Shown here piece after piece: positions 23,824 to 37,182 of a stretch of 64,000 nucleotides of DNA. Both the position numbers and the translations under genes were made by a program. The notes below the pieces were generated by a model. That model searched no databases, was not told where the DNA came from, and worked only from the letters and a program-made list of their open reading frames with translations. Source of the stretch: Lingula anatina (taxonomy: Eukaryota; Brachiopoda; Lingulata; Lingulida; Lingulidae); the NCBI RefSeq assembly GCF_001039355.2, contig NW_019775882.1, positions 58,439 through 122,438 on the forward strand, in the 5' to 3' direction. Numbering within the stretch: the first letter of the stretch is position 1; every line of letters begins with the position of its first letter.

Positions 23824-24249
23824 TTAGAGATTTGAAGTAGATTCGTTCACAATCCATGCATCCGGATGCCCAGGAGTATGCCCGTTGTTTGATTGTCCTG
23901 TCTTTGAAGATATTAGCTTGTCATGAACAGATTTTTCAACATCCACCAAGTGACCGTTCTGTTTCAGTGGTGTTTTATCACTCTGTTCAATATCCATTGC
24001 CCAGGCCACAGAGTGTCCACGTTTCCCAGTTCTCTTATGTTCTCGAGAGTTCTCGTCGACAAATGGCATTGGTAAATTGCGCGCACACCTTTTTGTTATG
24101 CGTTCCATGTATGCACTTTCTTCTGCCATATTTGCCGCTTGTCGTCTTTCTAATAAATGTTCTTCCATAATTTCGCGGAACATTCGCTCTGGCGAAGTTT
24201 CCTCTGCGACAACAAACTGGTCAAACAGTTTGGAAAATTTGCTCCTCAT
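23824..24249 (-). CDS. polycystin-like exon 27: C-terminal tail and stop
   Basis: Acceptor TTTTCAG, then 141 codons and a stop. FSKLFDQFVVAEETSPERMF and EIMEEHLLERRQAANMAEE look helical and may form a coiled coil; the rest is polar. Polycystin-1 tails bind PKD2 partners through coiled coils. The intron before it holds the Tc1 element. Confidence 0.75.
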   Translation of the reverse strand: MRSKFSKLFDQFVVAEETSPERMFREIMEEHLLERRQAANMAEESAYMERITKRCARNLPMPFVDENSREHKRTGKRGHSVAWAMDIEQSDKTPLKQNGHLVDVEKSVHDKLISSKTGQSNNGHTPGHPDAWIVNESTSNL

Positions 24250-25924
24250 CTGAAAAGGTGAACGCATTAATTAGTACACAAAAATTACAAATGTGATGAT
24301 AAAAAAGCACCTTAATATTATACTGCTACACATACCAGTACGGCTTACGTTTGTTTATATTTTATGATACCATTACATGAAAGTGGAGACAATGTACATG
24401 TAAATCAAATGTAGATCTGAAGTAGTAATAATAACGTTATCAACTCATAATGTGATAACCAATTCTTTCAGAATACCATACTTCTACATACTGGCATAAG
24501 TTCAAGCATAAATACACACACTGGACAATAGAAGTGTCACCCCTACCGAACCAATACTTTGCGGGAGATAAATGGCTTTGGAATGATATGCTCCTGGTAT
24601 AATTTTATTGCCATCAAATTTCACAAAAAAATCACAAAATGAGAACAAAAGATACATTCTACCAAAATATGCAGTTTCAAGTCCAAAATAAGTACTTAGT
24701 GGCATAGCCACGTGACCTAATAAAAGGTGCCAGTCTACGAAGCAAGGTTTCATATAATTGTCTGATGCGTTTAGGGCTTATGCTGGCCCAAGCATGAAAC
24801 ACTGAATATAACAGAGTCTCTCTGCTGGTAAGACGGGCATTTGTCAAAAGTTTTGACATATCATTCCACACATTTTCTATTATATTTGCATCCAGACTGT
24901 GGACAGGCCACATCACCCCGCGAATGTCCTGTTGGTCAAACCAATCATCAACTGCTCTGCGCCTGTGACAAGGAGTATTGTCATCCTGGTGAACAAATGG
25001 ATAATTCCTGTCACCAAACATGTTAGTAATAGATGGTAGCAAGCCTGACTCTAAAACATCGATATATTTCTAGTGATTCATGTTTCCATCAACCACTATC
25101 AATTCGCCCACGAATTGGATGCTGATGCAGCCCCACACCATGATAAATATGCTGCTCCGGGTTCGAAAATTCAGTGCATGTGGTTCAAATGCTTTACCAA
25201 CAGTTCGCCAGCATCGTACCCGTCTGTCATCAGAATTCAGACCAAAACGACACTCATCAGAAAAAAAAATATAGGACCAATTGTCATGGACTGTCCAGTT
25301 CCAGATCCTGTTGGCCCTAGTTCACTCTACGTTGCCTGTTTTGTAACGATATAAGAGGTTTCAGTCTTGCTACCCTGCTGTACACTCTCTGAGCATGTAA
25401 CCGACGCCTAGAAATTTTCACAGACACATTCTTATGTGTGAAGTTGTTCCACTGTGTTGTCAACTGACAAGCAGTGTCGAACTTTGACAACCTGGACATC
25501 AAAATCAGTCGTCGGTCTTCACGGCCAGTAGTTTTTCTTGGACGACCCATCAGAGGCAATTTGTCTCTTGATCCAATGTTTCTTTACCGAGACCAGACCC
25601 TCTGCACGGTTCTGACTGAACAGTTCAATTGTATCGATATTCTGACATTGCTTATATTCCGCCTCTTCAGGTTAATAACTTGATGCATATAACCGTTAGA
25701 TAATTGCCTGTATCTTGCCGTACTGGAGGAAGACAGGAATAACATTTGCTGTACATGTGCAAGACCAACAATACAATTCCATGGTATAGCGGTTTTATAC
25801 TCATTAGTCACATTATAAGTAGACATAAGTATAACTACCCAAGATCTGCCTACTTTTATTACTCTGATTTAGGGGGTGACACTTCTATTGTCCAGTGTGT
25901 GTATGTAGAGAGCATTTAACATTA

Positions 25925-25976
<52 letters not shown>

Positions 25977-28900
25977 CCCCTGTAATTTCCGAAAAAAAAC
26001 TCAAAATATCTCGCTTTAAACTAAAACAAATCACACCTTGTCCAAGAGACCCAGTGTGGTATCTACGTCACGATCGATCAAGTTCTGCCAGACTTCCCCA
26101 CTTTCCCTCGTCCCGCTGTCCAATATGTACTCCTGGGCAGTCTGGCTGTGGATAACAACATGGCGCCTGCCGGCAATTACGTTCTTGTTGTTCTTTTTCT
26201 TCTTTTTTCTTGGAGTTTCCGAGGACATTTCCAAGTAGAGTTTTGATTCTTTTGGGAGCACGTGTCCAGGTGAAATATCTCTCGTCTGTTCATTGGGCGA
26301 GGTTACTGTTATGGCGGGAGTTTCTTCGGCGCCCATTTTCACTACAGTACATAGAAAAAAACGTGAATATAAATACTGAATAATCAAACCAACATTAGGA
26401 TGTAGCTTACACTAACAATTGAAGACGATAAATCACGAAAGCATCCATGCCATACAGTATGTTAGATATTTGTATTCATATTTGCTAATAAATTTAACTA
26501 TCCGTTAAATCTACAAACGGTATTTTGTGATTTTTTTAACGTGGACTTATATCTTTGAATTACAAGAAAATGTTTATTTAAGAGCCAAAAACTATGCAAA
26601 AGCATTTCAAATGCTTCGTGAAGGGACACTTTTTAAAAAGCCTTCTTTAAGTCAATCCTTTTCATTTATACTTAAGTTGATTTTTGCTTTTTTTTATGTA
26701 AATACACGTTTATTCGTGTATACTTACTTGAATATTTCCGTTCGGGACGCACTTGTTGCTGCTTTGGTTTCTTTTTGAACAGCGACCTGAACCAGGTATC
26801 AATCTTCATAGTCAAATGATCAGCCAGTTCTTTGTCATAATCCTGTTTTGAGTCGTCCAACTTGATCTCGTACAAGGTATCATTTATCACAGATATAAAC
26901 ATGTTTATTATGAGAAAGTTCATCACCATAGCAAACATCATAAAGAACACTTTCAACAACAACGTGTCTTCCGGCACGACGTCCTCGTAGTCCAATACGG
27001 CCAGCATGACCCCGCAAAGATTGAAGAGGGCCGCTCCGAACGTCCGGAACGATTCCAAGGTGGCGCCACTGAGTAAGTGAGTCCCGATTCCGAACGAGGT
27101 TAAAATTATGACGATGATAAGGCCGTAGGTAAAGAGGTATATTGACGACCGCGAGAGAGACGCCCGAAGAATGGCTAGTTGCTTATTAAAGGAAAGCGGT
27201 CGGAAAAGCTGCAGAGTGGCAAGAAAAAGGCTAAATGCGATGGTTATTGAGTAGCCATAGTCCCAGTTGGCTACAATATCGAAGCCGACGAAGCGACCTG
27301 AAATAGATGGCGCCATGGTAAATAATGTGTGTATAAAAGTACTGAGAGCACCATGTAAAGGACCAGACGCACATATCTGTTCAGACATCTTACCAGTATT
27401 GTTCTAACACAAGTTTGAACTTAACCACAACTTTCTAAATACTAAAAAACGGTTAAAATGGCAAGCATACACTTTAATTATCTTTTAGCGGTGAATAATT
27501 ACCTTGGTTATTTTTTACATCTTCAACTGAGCGAATAATGTACACGGTCCTGAGGACAAAACAGACCATACTGGTCACAGCAAAGATTAGGTCCAACAAC
27601 TCCACGTAGTGCCACAACTCCCTAAAGTACTGGACCCCCGTCTTGACCATCTTAATGACCTCCTTGACCAGCAGATAAAACACCACCAAGGCCCAAATCA
27701 CCTGGATGACCAGCAGGACGAAGTCGAATGGATTCACGTAGGGGTAAGGCCGAAAACTGACCAGTTCTCTGGTGGTGAAAATACCGCCCACAACCGGAAG
27801 TTCCACTTTAATTCTCACCATGGAGAAAACGTTGACGTTCATGTTATTAATGGTGAATTCGACGAAGATGGCTCTGGTCAAGCGATCGATCCAGCTGTCC
27901 GCCTTTAACGTGGCCAGAACACTTGTCCCCTGTGATAAGGAATTAATTTCCACAAAGTAACCGCCCCCTGCAAATAATCAGCATAATTATACTGGTGTAT
28001 TGCACTGTAACTTCAGATCATCTCCGAACCACGCATACGCATGACCATTGAGGTAATGTCAACGTTTTCGAATTTTTTAATTAATTTTTGGTATTATTTC
28101 GTGTAAATGATCAGTTGACAAAAGAAAAAAATCAAGTAGTCACCTTCATAAGTGGCAAACATTCCTGTGGCCGCCATGTCCTTGTCTCCGTCCGGTGTGG
28201 TGTAATTAAACCCCAGAGTTGGTGCTCCTGTGGAGTTAGCTGTTGGAACCTCCCATGCTAAATTTTAAGATAATGAATCAGGCATTTATCGTAAACGAGT
28301 TTTTAAAACATTCAATATGATGCTTTAAAGCATGAGTACATGTAGTGTTTAAAAGTAAAAGCAACTGCAATCGGCAAAATTTAAATTGTTTGCTTCCTTG
28401 TGTTACAATGTTAAGAAGGCTTTAAACGCGTGAATTACAGAAAAAAATGTCTACCGTTTCCTAGAGATAAATTACTCTTTCAAAGGTATTTAAAGTGAAT
28501 TAATTCACCACATGAACAAAGAGGCACGTTTGTTTCCTTACCAGGTTCGTAACTTTTCTTGTCTTGTTTCAACACGTGGTAATCCGAGTTGCAAGAATTG
28601 AATGACATCTTGAGGGGAAAATCGGCCGTGCACAACTCTGAAACAGATGATTAGATGTATGTAAAAACAAAGCTAGAAACACAGCCAATGGTGAGTCTAT
28701 AGGGGATGATACACAGCGTAATCGTTGTCTTCTGTTTACTCCAAAGGGACCTTCTTCTGGTGTTGAGAAACTGGGGGGGGGGGGGGGGGGGAGGCGTCCC
28801 AGGGTAACAGGAATGAAAGACCTACGAATGGATGTCCGGACTCCCATATAATTAGTATAGGATAAAGTTAGTTGGAGTATTGGGGTTAGTGTGTGGGACA

Positions 28901-31900
28901 AATGTCACCTGTACAAAGTAACGGACTGCGGTTCCTAGCGGACTTCCATTTCTGTTACACCGGCCGCTCTCCCTCAGATTCAAACAAGCTATGATGAGCG
29001 TCAAGTAACTGGATCAAAGTCTAGGGCGGGCGTTACAATTACAAATTAACAGGAATCAGATCCCCAAATCACTGAGGTCGTGGTTGTATACGTGCATGGC
29101 ACCAGATATTCATTTATATATTAATATATACTATCAAAGGTGTTTGTGTAAACAACGATACTATCATATCTAACATGATAACATGATCAGCAATCTCACA
29201 TAGAGGAGCACACTCTTTATACTACAAATAACATTAATTATTATGTTTTATTTTAACTATAGGGAGATGTGTAAGAGTCTTCGGCTTTACTCCCATGACC
29301 CATGGTCAAACCCATAACTCCTACAAACAGCACTTTATACACATATATTCCTACCATCTACCACTCTCTTTTGACGTATACGCAGTGGTCCAAGTCTCAG
29401 GCCATAGATGTCCTTCATGAACTGCTGGTCATACGTGTCCAGGGCATCGTTATTGTAATCTACAGTAGGAAACACGATCGGCAAGATACGGTCGCTCAGC
29501 CAGGCAAAGATTGCTTCGAACCGTGAAACCTACAAGAGATTATGGGTACGTATATATTATATATATATTGACAACGTGTATTCTGTTGAAAGTTCCCCAT
29601 TCAAAGGTAGCAAATGTATGTTCAGCTAACTCACCCTTTTAAAGTTCAAACAATATAGTCTTTTTCTCTAGTTGCAACCTCTTATTTAATGCAAATTCAA
29701 TAACGCCTGTTTAAAACATTTCAATATACCTGTACCTCTATATAAATCAAAAATATCACAGGAATCAAGTTTCAAAGTAGTCCATACGCTACACACACTG
29801 GTGGATCCATGGTTTTGTTTGGGGGAGGGGGGAACAAAGGAAAACATATTTCAACAACGAAGTGAGACAAATATAAAACAATGGACAACCGTTTTTCTGT
29901 TATACACGTTGGGCAGATTTGGAAAAATGTCTTAGTGTTGTATCGCTCATATTTTTCCCTTCAAGAAGGCGGGTGGATAGGGAGAAAAGTATGGGTCCAT
30001 CCCACTCCGAGAGTCGAGCACGTGCTCTCTGACCCCTACCCCCCATACCCAACCCCGGGAATCCGCCAATGCCATACAAAACCTGCACATACCGAATTCG
30101 AAGAGGTCTCGTACTGATCCAAGCTGTTCCGTAACGCCTCGTTTTGAAGGAAGAAGTTCTTATCCCTGTTGGCAAAACAGATGAAGATGAGCAGAATCAG
30201 ATAAATGATGTGTATGAAGATTTCTCTCAGGGATCCGGACAGTTGAGCGTCGTGTTTTCGTCGTAGTCGTTTGCGTTCCTCCGAGGCATAATCTATTGTG
30301 GTGTCGCCAACGGGAATGAAAGGCGGCTTCGGTATGGGATCTGAAAGTAGGGAATAAAATATATATGTTATGTTTTACTTGATGAAATTAATAAAAATCA
30401 CCATAGAGATCGTTGTATCATAGCAATGATTAAATGGTGTGGGTGCACGCTTTTGTTGCGTAGTTCTTAAAGATAAAGACATAACTTGCACAACAAAATG
30501 TCCTTTTGTAAGTTTTTTTTAAATATGTACAATGTAATGCGTACATAAAAATACCGTCGGGGTTTCTCCAGTTTATAAAACATCTAGCGCGTGTTAAATT
30601 TAACATCTCACTGTATTTATATATGCAATTAACAAAGATCACGAGTATTTCCAAAAGCTTACATCCTCTAGGCAGAAGCTCGTGATCAGCAATCACGACG
30701 TCATCTTCCGTTTCTCCGTCTCCTGACATGCGCAGTATCATCGACATCACCACAGCTACGGCAATCACCTACGTATAATAAGGGGGATTTTAAGTACCAA
30801 CTACCAAATCAACATAACTATTTTGATTATTATACGAAGCAGAAGAGGAAGAAGACAAAATTACTAGAATCCCATTTACCTACAGACACAAGATCGTGTT
30901 TCTAATTTGACTATGCTGAAGCTTCAAATTAAAATACTGTGCATGTATATACTTTAGGTTCCCTATTTAACACGCTATGCAAAAACGCTCTAGCACTGAA
31001 CGTTTATTCAGAAGGATTTTTAATACATTTCTGCCAGATACATTCCATTTCAGTAGTATGTATACACACACATACCTTTAATGGTTGAACGATGATCACA
31101 GATTCCGTGAAAGCAAAGAACATTGATAAAAGCCAGTTAGAAGACTTGGTGGCACCCCAATCTAGACTGTACAACAGTACAAAGAAAGCCGACGTTGCAA
31201 TCGCCAGAAATGACAGCATATAACCAAACACGATGGCCCACCAGGGGAAACGAAGTGGTTTTCTTGACTTCTTTCCAGATGGTGCTGTCGTCGCCTCGGG
31301 CGGGCTTTTTATATCGTCTGCAACAACGCCTTTCTCTCCAAAATGAGAAACCTGGTTTTTGAATTCCAGTTTGTCGTGTTTGACTTTGTAATTCTGGCAA
31401 ATCAAGAGAGCTTTTTCCACTGCTTCATAATATTCGCCATTTTCTTTCGAAATGGTACTCGTTGACGGGTGTTTCACTTCCTCTTTTGGTGCATGCGTTT
31501 TGGTATAAGGAAAAATAGTCCTGCTCGTAGTCTTAGGTTTACTTCTTCGGAAGATTTCCAGAATAACAAAAGTTGGAGGAACGACTAATAAACTACTGAT
31601 TAAACCTACGTAGACCTGTCTGAATGATATAACGATGGGGCCAATCACGATACCATTTGCCGTATCCTCACTCTCTGTATAAAACATGGCGTTGGAAATC
31701 ATACACAGAAACAAGACGGCCAGACATGCCGTCAGACGCTGGACTCGGCTTAATCGGCTCGGCGTCGGTCGCTTGGCAACCGAGAACCACAGATGGTCGT
31801 CAAAGAGGTTTTGGCTAGCGTTATTCTTGAGGAGAAAGTTGAAGTCCTCTAACGACCCATCGTCTGCGGCAGAGAGTAGGTGGTCAGTTTGTCCGCTTCC

Positions 31901-34900
31901 TTTGTCCAGGGATAACCACTGGTTACAGAGAAAGAGTGATCTGGAGGTGTAGGAGAAAAATGCCTGTTTTTAGAAATACCCCGCAAAGAACACGTAGATT
32001 GTTTAAAAAACGAAACAAATTGATAGCTGTTTGGTGCATATATATTGCTTCATGACCATGTAGATTAAAATTTGTACACTTGATCGAAAGCGCCTTTTTT
32101 TTAATGTTTGTTATTTGCTCATTTAAACTCGTGATTACCTTTAAGACAACACGATATTTAAGTGATTGTTCGTAAATTGCTTCTAAATGTACATATTTCA
32201 TTTTCCATTACCACCGAGAAAAACTAGCACATCCGCTTCACACAAACCCCTTTGACGTTCTTATCTATTGACTTCTCCCGATTAAAAAAGAGAACACATC
32301 CATGAAGGTACGTGATATGACCGACTTGTATTACGAGCATACGGTTTCTTCCACTTTCGTTTGCCATTTATGCTTACTGAGTATCCCGTCATAAAGGGAC
32401 TGTCGTCTTTAAATGGCGCTTTAATTTATATGGCGGACTTACTCCTCTGGATCTGTTTTCTTATTCATACAGGTAATTTTTCTCATTAAAGTATACAATA
32501 TGAACCCATACCTCTCTTTCCTTTGCACGTCGTATACTATAACCCGATCTAAAAACCAGTCTGCCTTGCTGTCTAGATCACAGTGCCAGACATGGAGGTG
32601 AGTCAGTTTACCGAGGGTACGAGGTGTAGACAGAACAAAGTTATACACGCTTCCCTTCTGGTAAGTCTGAAAAAAGCATTTTTAGATCTTTTATAGCATA
32701 TACATGTAGCCAATTTATCCATTGCACTGTTATGAGTTATTCCCAATCGCTAACATAACAAATATAACACCACCACCAGTTACGTTACAAAAGTCTTTTC
32801 TCTAAAGTAATTATTCCCATTCAGAAAACAATAATAATGATAATACTCCATTTCTTAAAACCACGCTTCACATGCGTCTCTGCATTGTTTGCATATGCAC
32901 ATAAAACAAATTGAAAACCACAGGTACAAATATAAAATAAAAACCTATATAAAAGTGGTTAAAATTACAAGATAAAAGTTAAACAGATATTATTAAAATA
33001 CAAAGTTTATATACACGTAGATTCTTCCTTTGCACCAGAATCAATTTATCTTTCATAACTTCGCAATATCATCTCAACCAGCTACATGTACATGTTGTAC
33101 CAACCTTTCTGTGCATGTCCAGAAGCACCTTGGGTCTCGTCTTACCCTCTGTGCCGTACAGGATAACAAACGGCACCACCGTGGTGTCTTTGGGGGACTT
33201 GGACCCCGTGAACACGCTGATCAGGAAGTGCTGGTGATCCATTCGCTCGTTTTCTAACACGTGGTGATGTGTCCACTGAAAACATATGATATGATTAATA
33301 TATAATTCAGAACGATATACAACAGTGTGCATTTTATGAAAAAAAAGGCTAAAATGTGGACTGTTCGTCAAATGTTACATTTTTATCAGCAAGACTCTTA
33401 TTTGGAAAAAACTTCATGGGCGACAGCTGGTGTATTTATTTAGACCAAATTTCAGCTTTCTTCTACCCAAGGTAAATCAATCATTGTCCATTAAAATAAA
33501 GTGCTGTATCTGTTTTATTAAATGCAGAACTGGTCAACGGTTAGAACGTATTGCTACTCTACTTGTATCAGGTTTAGTTTGGATCGAAAAAGACCAAGGT
33601 ATAAAGTTTAAAATATCAATGTTTGGTCTTACGATGTTAATGAAACATTGCTGCTGCTTTGGTGTGACAGGAATGGTAGTGCTAAGAATAGACGTCCGAC
33701 GTCCCAAGTGATAACTACAGGTTATATGGGACGAATGTCATCTGTATAAAGTAATGGGAATCGGACTATGATTCCTGGCACACCAGTAGTCTCACATTGT
33801 GTTAGCTGTCCTACACATTGTTAATTGCGCTAGGTGTGAAACTGCTCTAACCAACCACTCACCATCAGCATGTCCTGCTTGTCCTTTCTCCTTGCCCAGA
33901 TCAACAGTAAGAAATACAGGGCCACAATGGAACACATGAGAATGAGAACGTGTGGAGACTGGGCCAGGAGGGCGCCGAAGTTACCAAATACTTTGTCGAA
34001 GTCGATGGTGTTGGGAGGGATGAAAAGTCCGGCAGCGAAAGAACCGAAGAAGTTGCTCTTGAAGATGATTTTGCTTGACTGTGACGCCCCGCTTATCTGG
34101 AACAGGAATTGATATATAATAATATAATTAAATAAAGGCTTTGGAGCTTCGTAATGGTGAATTTATTGTACATATATACACATTCTAGTAAAAAAAATAA
34201 ACACATTAGCAAACTATTTATTACCTCAATGGCTCGTGTTTGACGATAAGTTGTATAAGGAAGAAGAAAAAAAAACAAGAAAAGAAGGTCTGCGAACTAC
34301 AATAACCATTGCAAGATTTGAAATATGAATTACGCCAAATATTGAATGAGACATTTATGTGATACTAGTGAATTTCCTGTTATGTCGATCCATAGGCGCG
34401 ATTTTTATAACCACAGTCATATACAAAAGGAGCAAAAATTTCCAGGTTTACTTTTACTCACTATAAAAACAATTTCAAGTACTGGGGTATCCATATCTTT
34501 GCCCATACATATAATACAAGGCGCATATTTAACTCTCATATACTAAAAGCATGAGCTCTAAATTGCAAGACGAGCTGATTCCATACCTGTAGCCCGGATG
34601 ACGTGCCCCACGTTTTAGAACTGCTGTTGTAAAAACTCGGTTTGATGGCAGTTGACAAAATGGTGACATTGGAATCGGCGACCGTCGCCAGCAGTCGTCT
34701 CCGGCTGGTCCCAGTGGTTTGGGCAGATGAAGCTGCATTTAAGAAATATCGACTTTACATATCCAAAGAAATTTTTGGATACGTCAGAATTCAGTGTCAT
34801 CTGAATTAAAATTTCATGCAAATAAATACAGTAATTAAAAGACTTATGTTCAATATGTAGGTATTTTACTTTTGAGTAACTTGCGATTGCTGTGTCATTT

Positions 34901-37093
34901 TGTAATAATATAATGTATGATATAACGTAACATTTTTTAATGTTAAAAATTAAAAAATATAAAAGACCGCCCAATTCCAATACGTTTTATAATAAATTAA
35001 CTGAATTCTCATTTATTACTCCTACAGTAAACAATGCCCCCTAAATCTTAGTAACATAATTATAAAAAACACTCCCACGTTAATTACCTGTCCCTAGGAA
35101 AACAGATATACCCAGCGTGGAAACGCCATCTATCGTCGATTGAGGTATAAACATTTCCAGGGAGCCGTTCACGAACGTTGTTGTCAGGTTCACTCTCTCG
35201 TCCCTTGACTCGATCACTGACGACGTGGAATACTTAAAATCATAGCTCTGTTTGGTGGCCTCGCCTCCCACCTTCCCGAGGACGACCAGATTCAGACTTG
35301 TCGGGAGGGTCACAACGACATAGATGGCCGAATTATCAACGGTCAACACTTGGGAGACGCCTCGGTCAGTAGTCATGTTGACCAAGCTAGCGATTGCCTC
35401 GGCGAAGGTCATCGGGACGGTCATTTCGGCCTCAACTTGAGATGACCCAAGAGGGACTAACTCCCCTGTCGCCGTCTTCATTTCGAACTGCAGCAGGCCT
35501 GTTGTGAGGTTTTCACCCCCTGAAGACGCGGTGAACGGGTTCCTCTTTAAGTACATTAGCTGGAATAGGTATAGTAGGTATGAGGAGTATTATATAATTA
35601 AGATCAAAAGCAAAATGGATCTAATGTGTTATTCAAGTAAGTTTCTTTTTCAATTAAACCAAACATTAACCAAATATAGTACTGCGCAAATACCGGGGGT
35701 ATCCCTATCTGTATATCTTCCTTTAAATGTATGTATGCACGGTCTGACCCTTTGTAACGCTCGTTCTTTCTCATTAACTCTTCTTAATTACACAAATATT
35801 TCATTTTAAATACGCATCCATTTACATGTACTTCTTTGAACATTTTACAAATCACCAGCTAAAACCGACATTTTAATCTCTGGCATTACGTTTCGGTTTT
35901 CCTACTCAGTACTTTGCATCAAAACGTAAAATATGCGTATAAATACTTCTTCGCACACATCCTAAACTACCACAACAATCATAATTTTCATCCCCCCTCT
36001 TATATAGATATGATATCAAACAATTTACCTTAACGTCAACAGAGCTGTTCGTCTCCAAGTTCCCCGGCACGGAAACCTGGACAGCGGTGGTCGTGAAATT
36101 CTGGACACCTGCTTGACTGCCGCCCACCCTCTGGGCGATAATGTCCACCAGGGCGTTTGATATAATGACCGGTGGTGAAGTCTCGTTTAGGGTGTCTATG
36201 ATTGTGTCCACTACTGTGTTGAGAACCTGGACGGCTTTCTCTGCTCTTGCCTAGTAGGAGGGAGTATATATTGTGACAACGTGCTTGTAAAAGAAAGTAA
36301 GAACGAAAGAAAGACAGAAGGAAGGAGGGAAGGGGGGACGATGAAAGGAAGGAAGGGACGGAGAAAGGAGAGATAAAAGAACAATAATGAGTGATTCCGA
36401 CAAAAATTAAAGCGCCTTTGACGTCCATTTAAATCTGTTTTGGACAGAATGCACCACTGGCTAAAATGTGAGTGGATGGTATATATACCTGTATAAGGTA
36501 GTCCATCTAGAAAAAGGACATCACAAAATTAAACCTAGTGTCATTAAGCTTTATAGCGTCTATTAACTACAATATTTAAAAGCAAATTTGACATACTGTT
36601 TTCCCCGCAGTTTCATTGGCGGTTTCGTTGCCTGAGTCCGTTAAGGTGTTGTCCATAACGTTGCTGATCGAATTGACTACCTCTGAAACATTTAATATCA
36701 TGGAAACCATTATAAAGAAAGTGAAAGTGGGTGTAGTATTAGGTACTGTATATATGCAACTGCTCCATAACATAGATATACAGATTTATTTAGGAGTTTT
36801 GTACGTGCACAGGATCATCTTATCAAAAAGACTATAATTAATACGCCATGTTTTTGTGGATACGGTTTTTGTTGTATTTATGTATGTTATTACTATTATA
36901 AAATTGTATGAATTGAATTGCCTCAGTTACTTACCTATACTTATTGTAGTTAACTCAGCAGTGCTGATGTTGGCGCTGGACAGTTTCAAAGTGATCGCCT
37001 CTGCAGCAAGGACGGATTTATCCTGCAACGATATGAAATTGATTTTAAAGACTCTATAAAACTGCAATGCTTTCAATGTAAACATCAACCTCC

Positions 37094-37135
<42 letters not shown>

Positions 37136-37136
37136 A

Positions 37137-37182
<46 letters not shown>

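Noticed and set aside
27609-27908. 99-codon plus-strand frame
   Set aside because: Antisense shadow of polycystin-like exon 24.
29801-29850. GGTGGATCCATGG with G-rich run, like a CAGGGGCGGATCC end
   Set aside because: Only one end is visible and no inverted partner was found.
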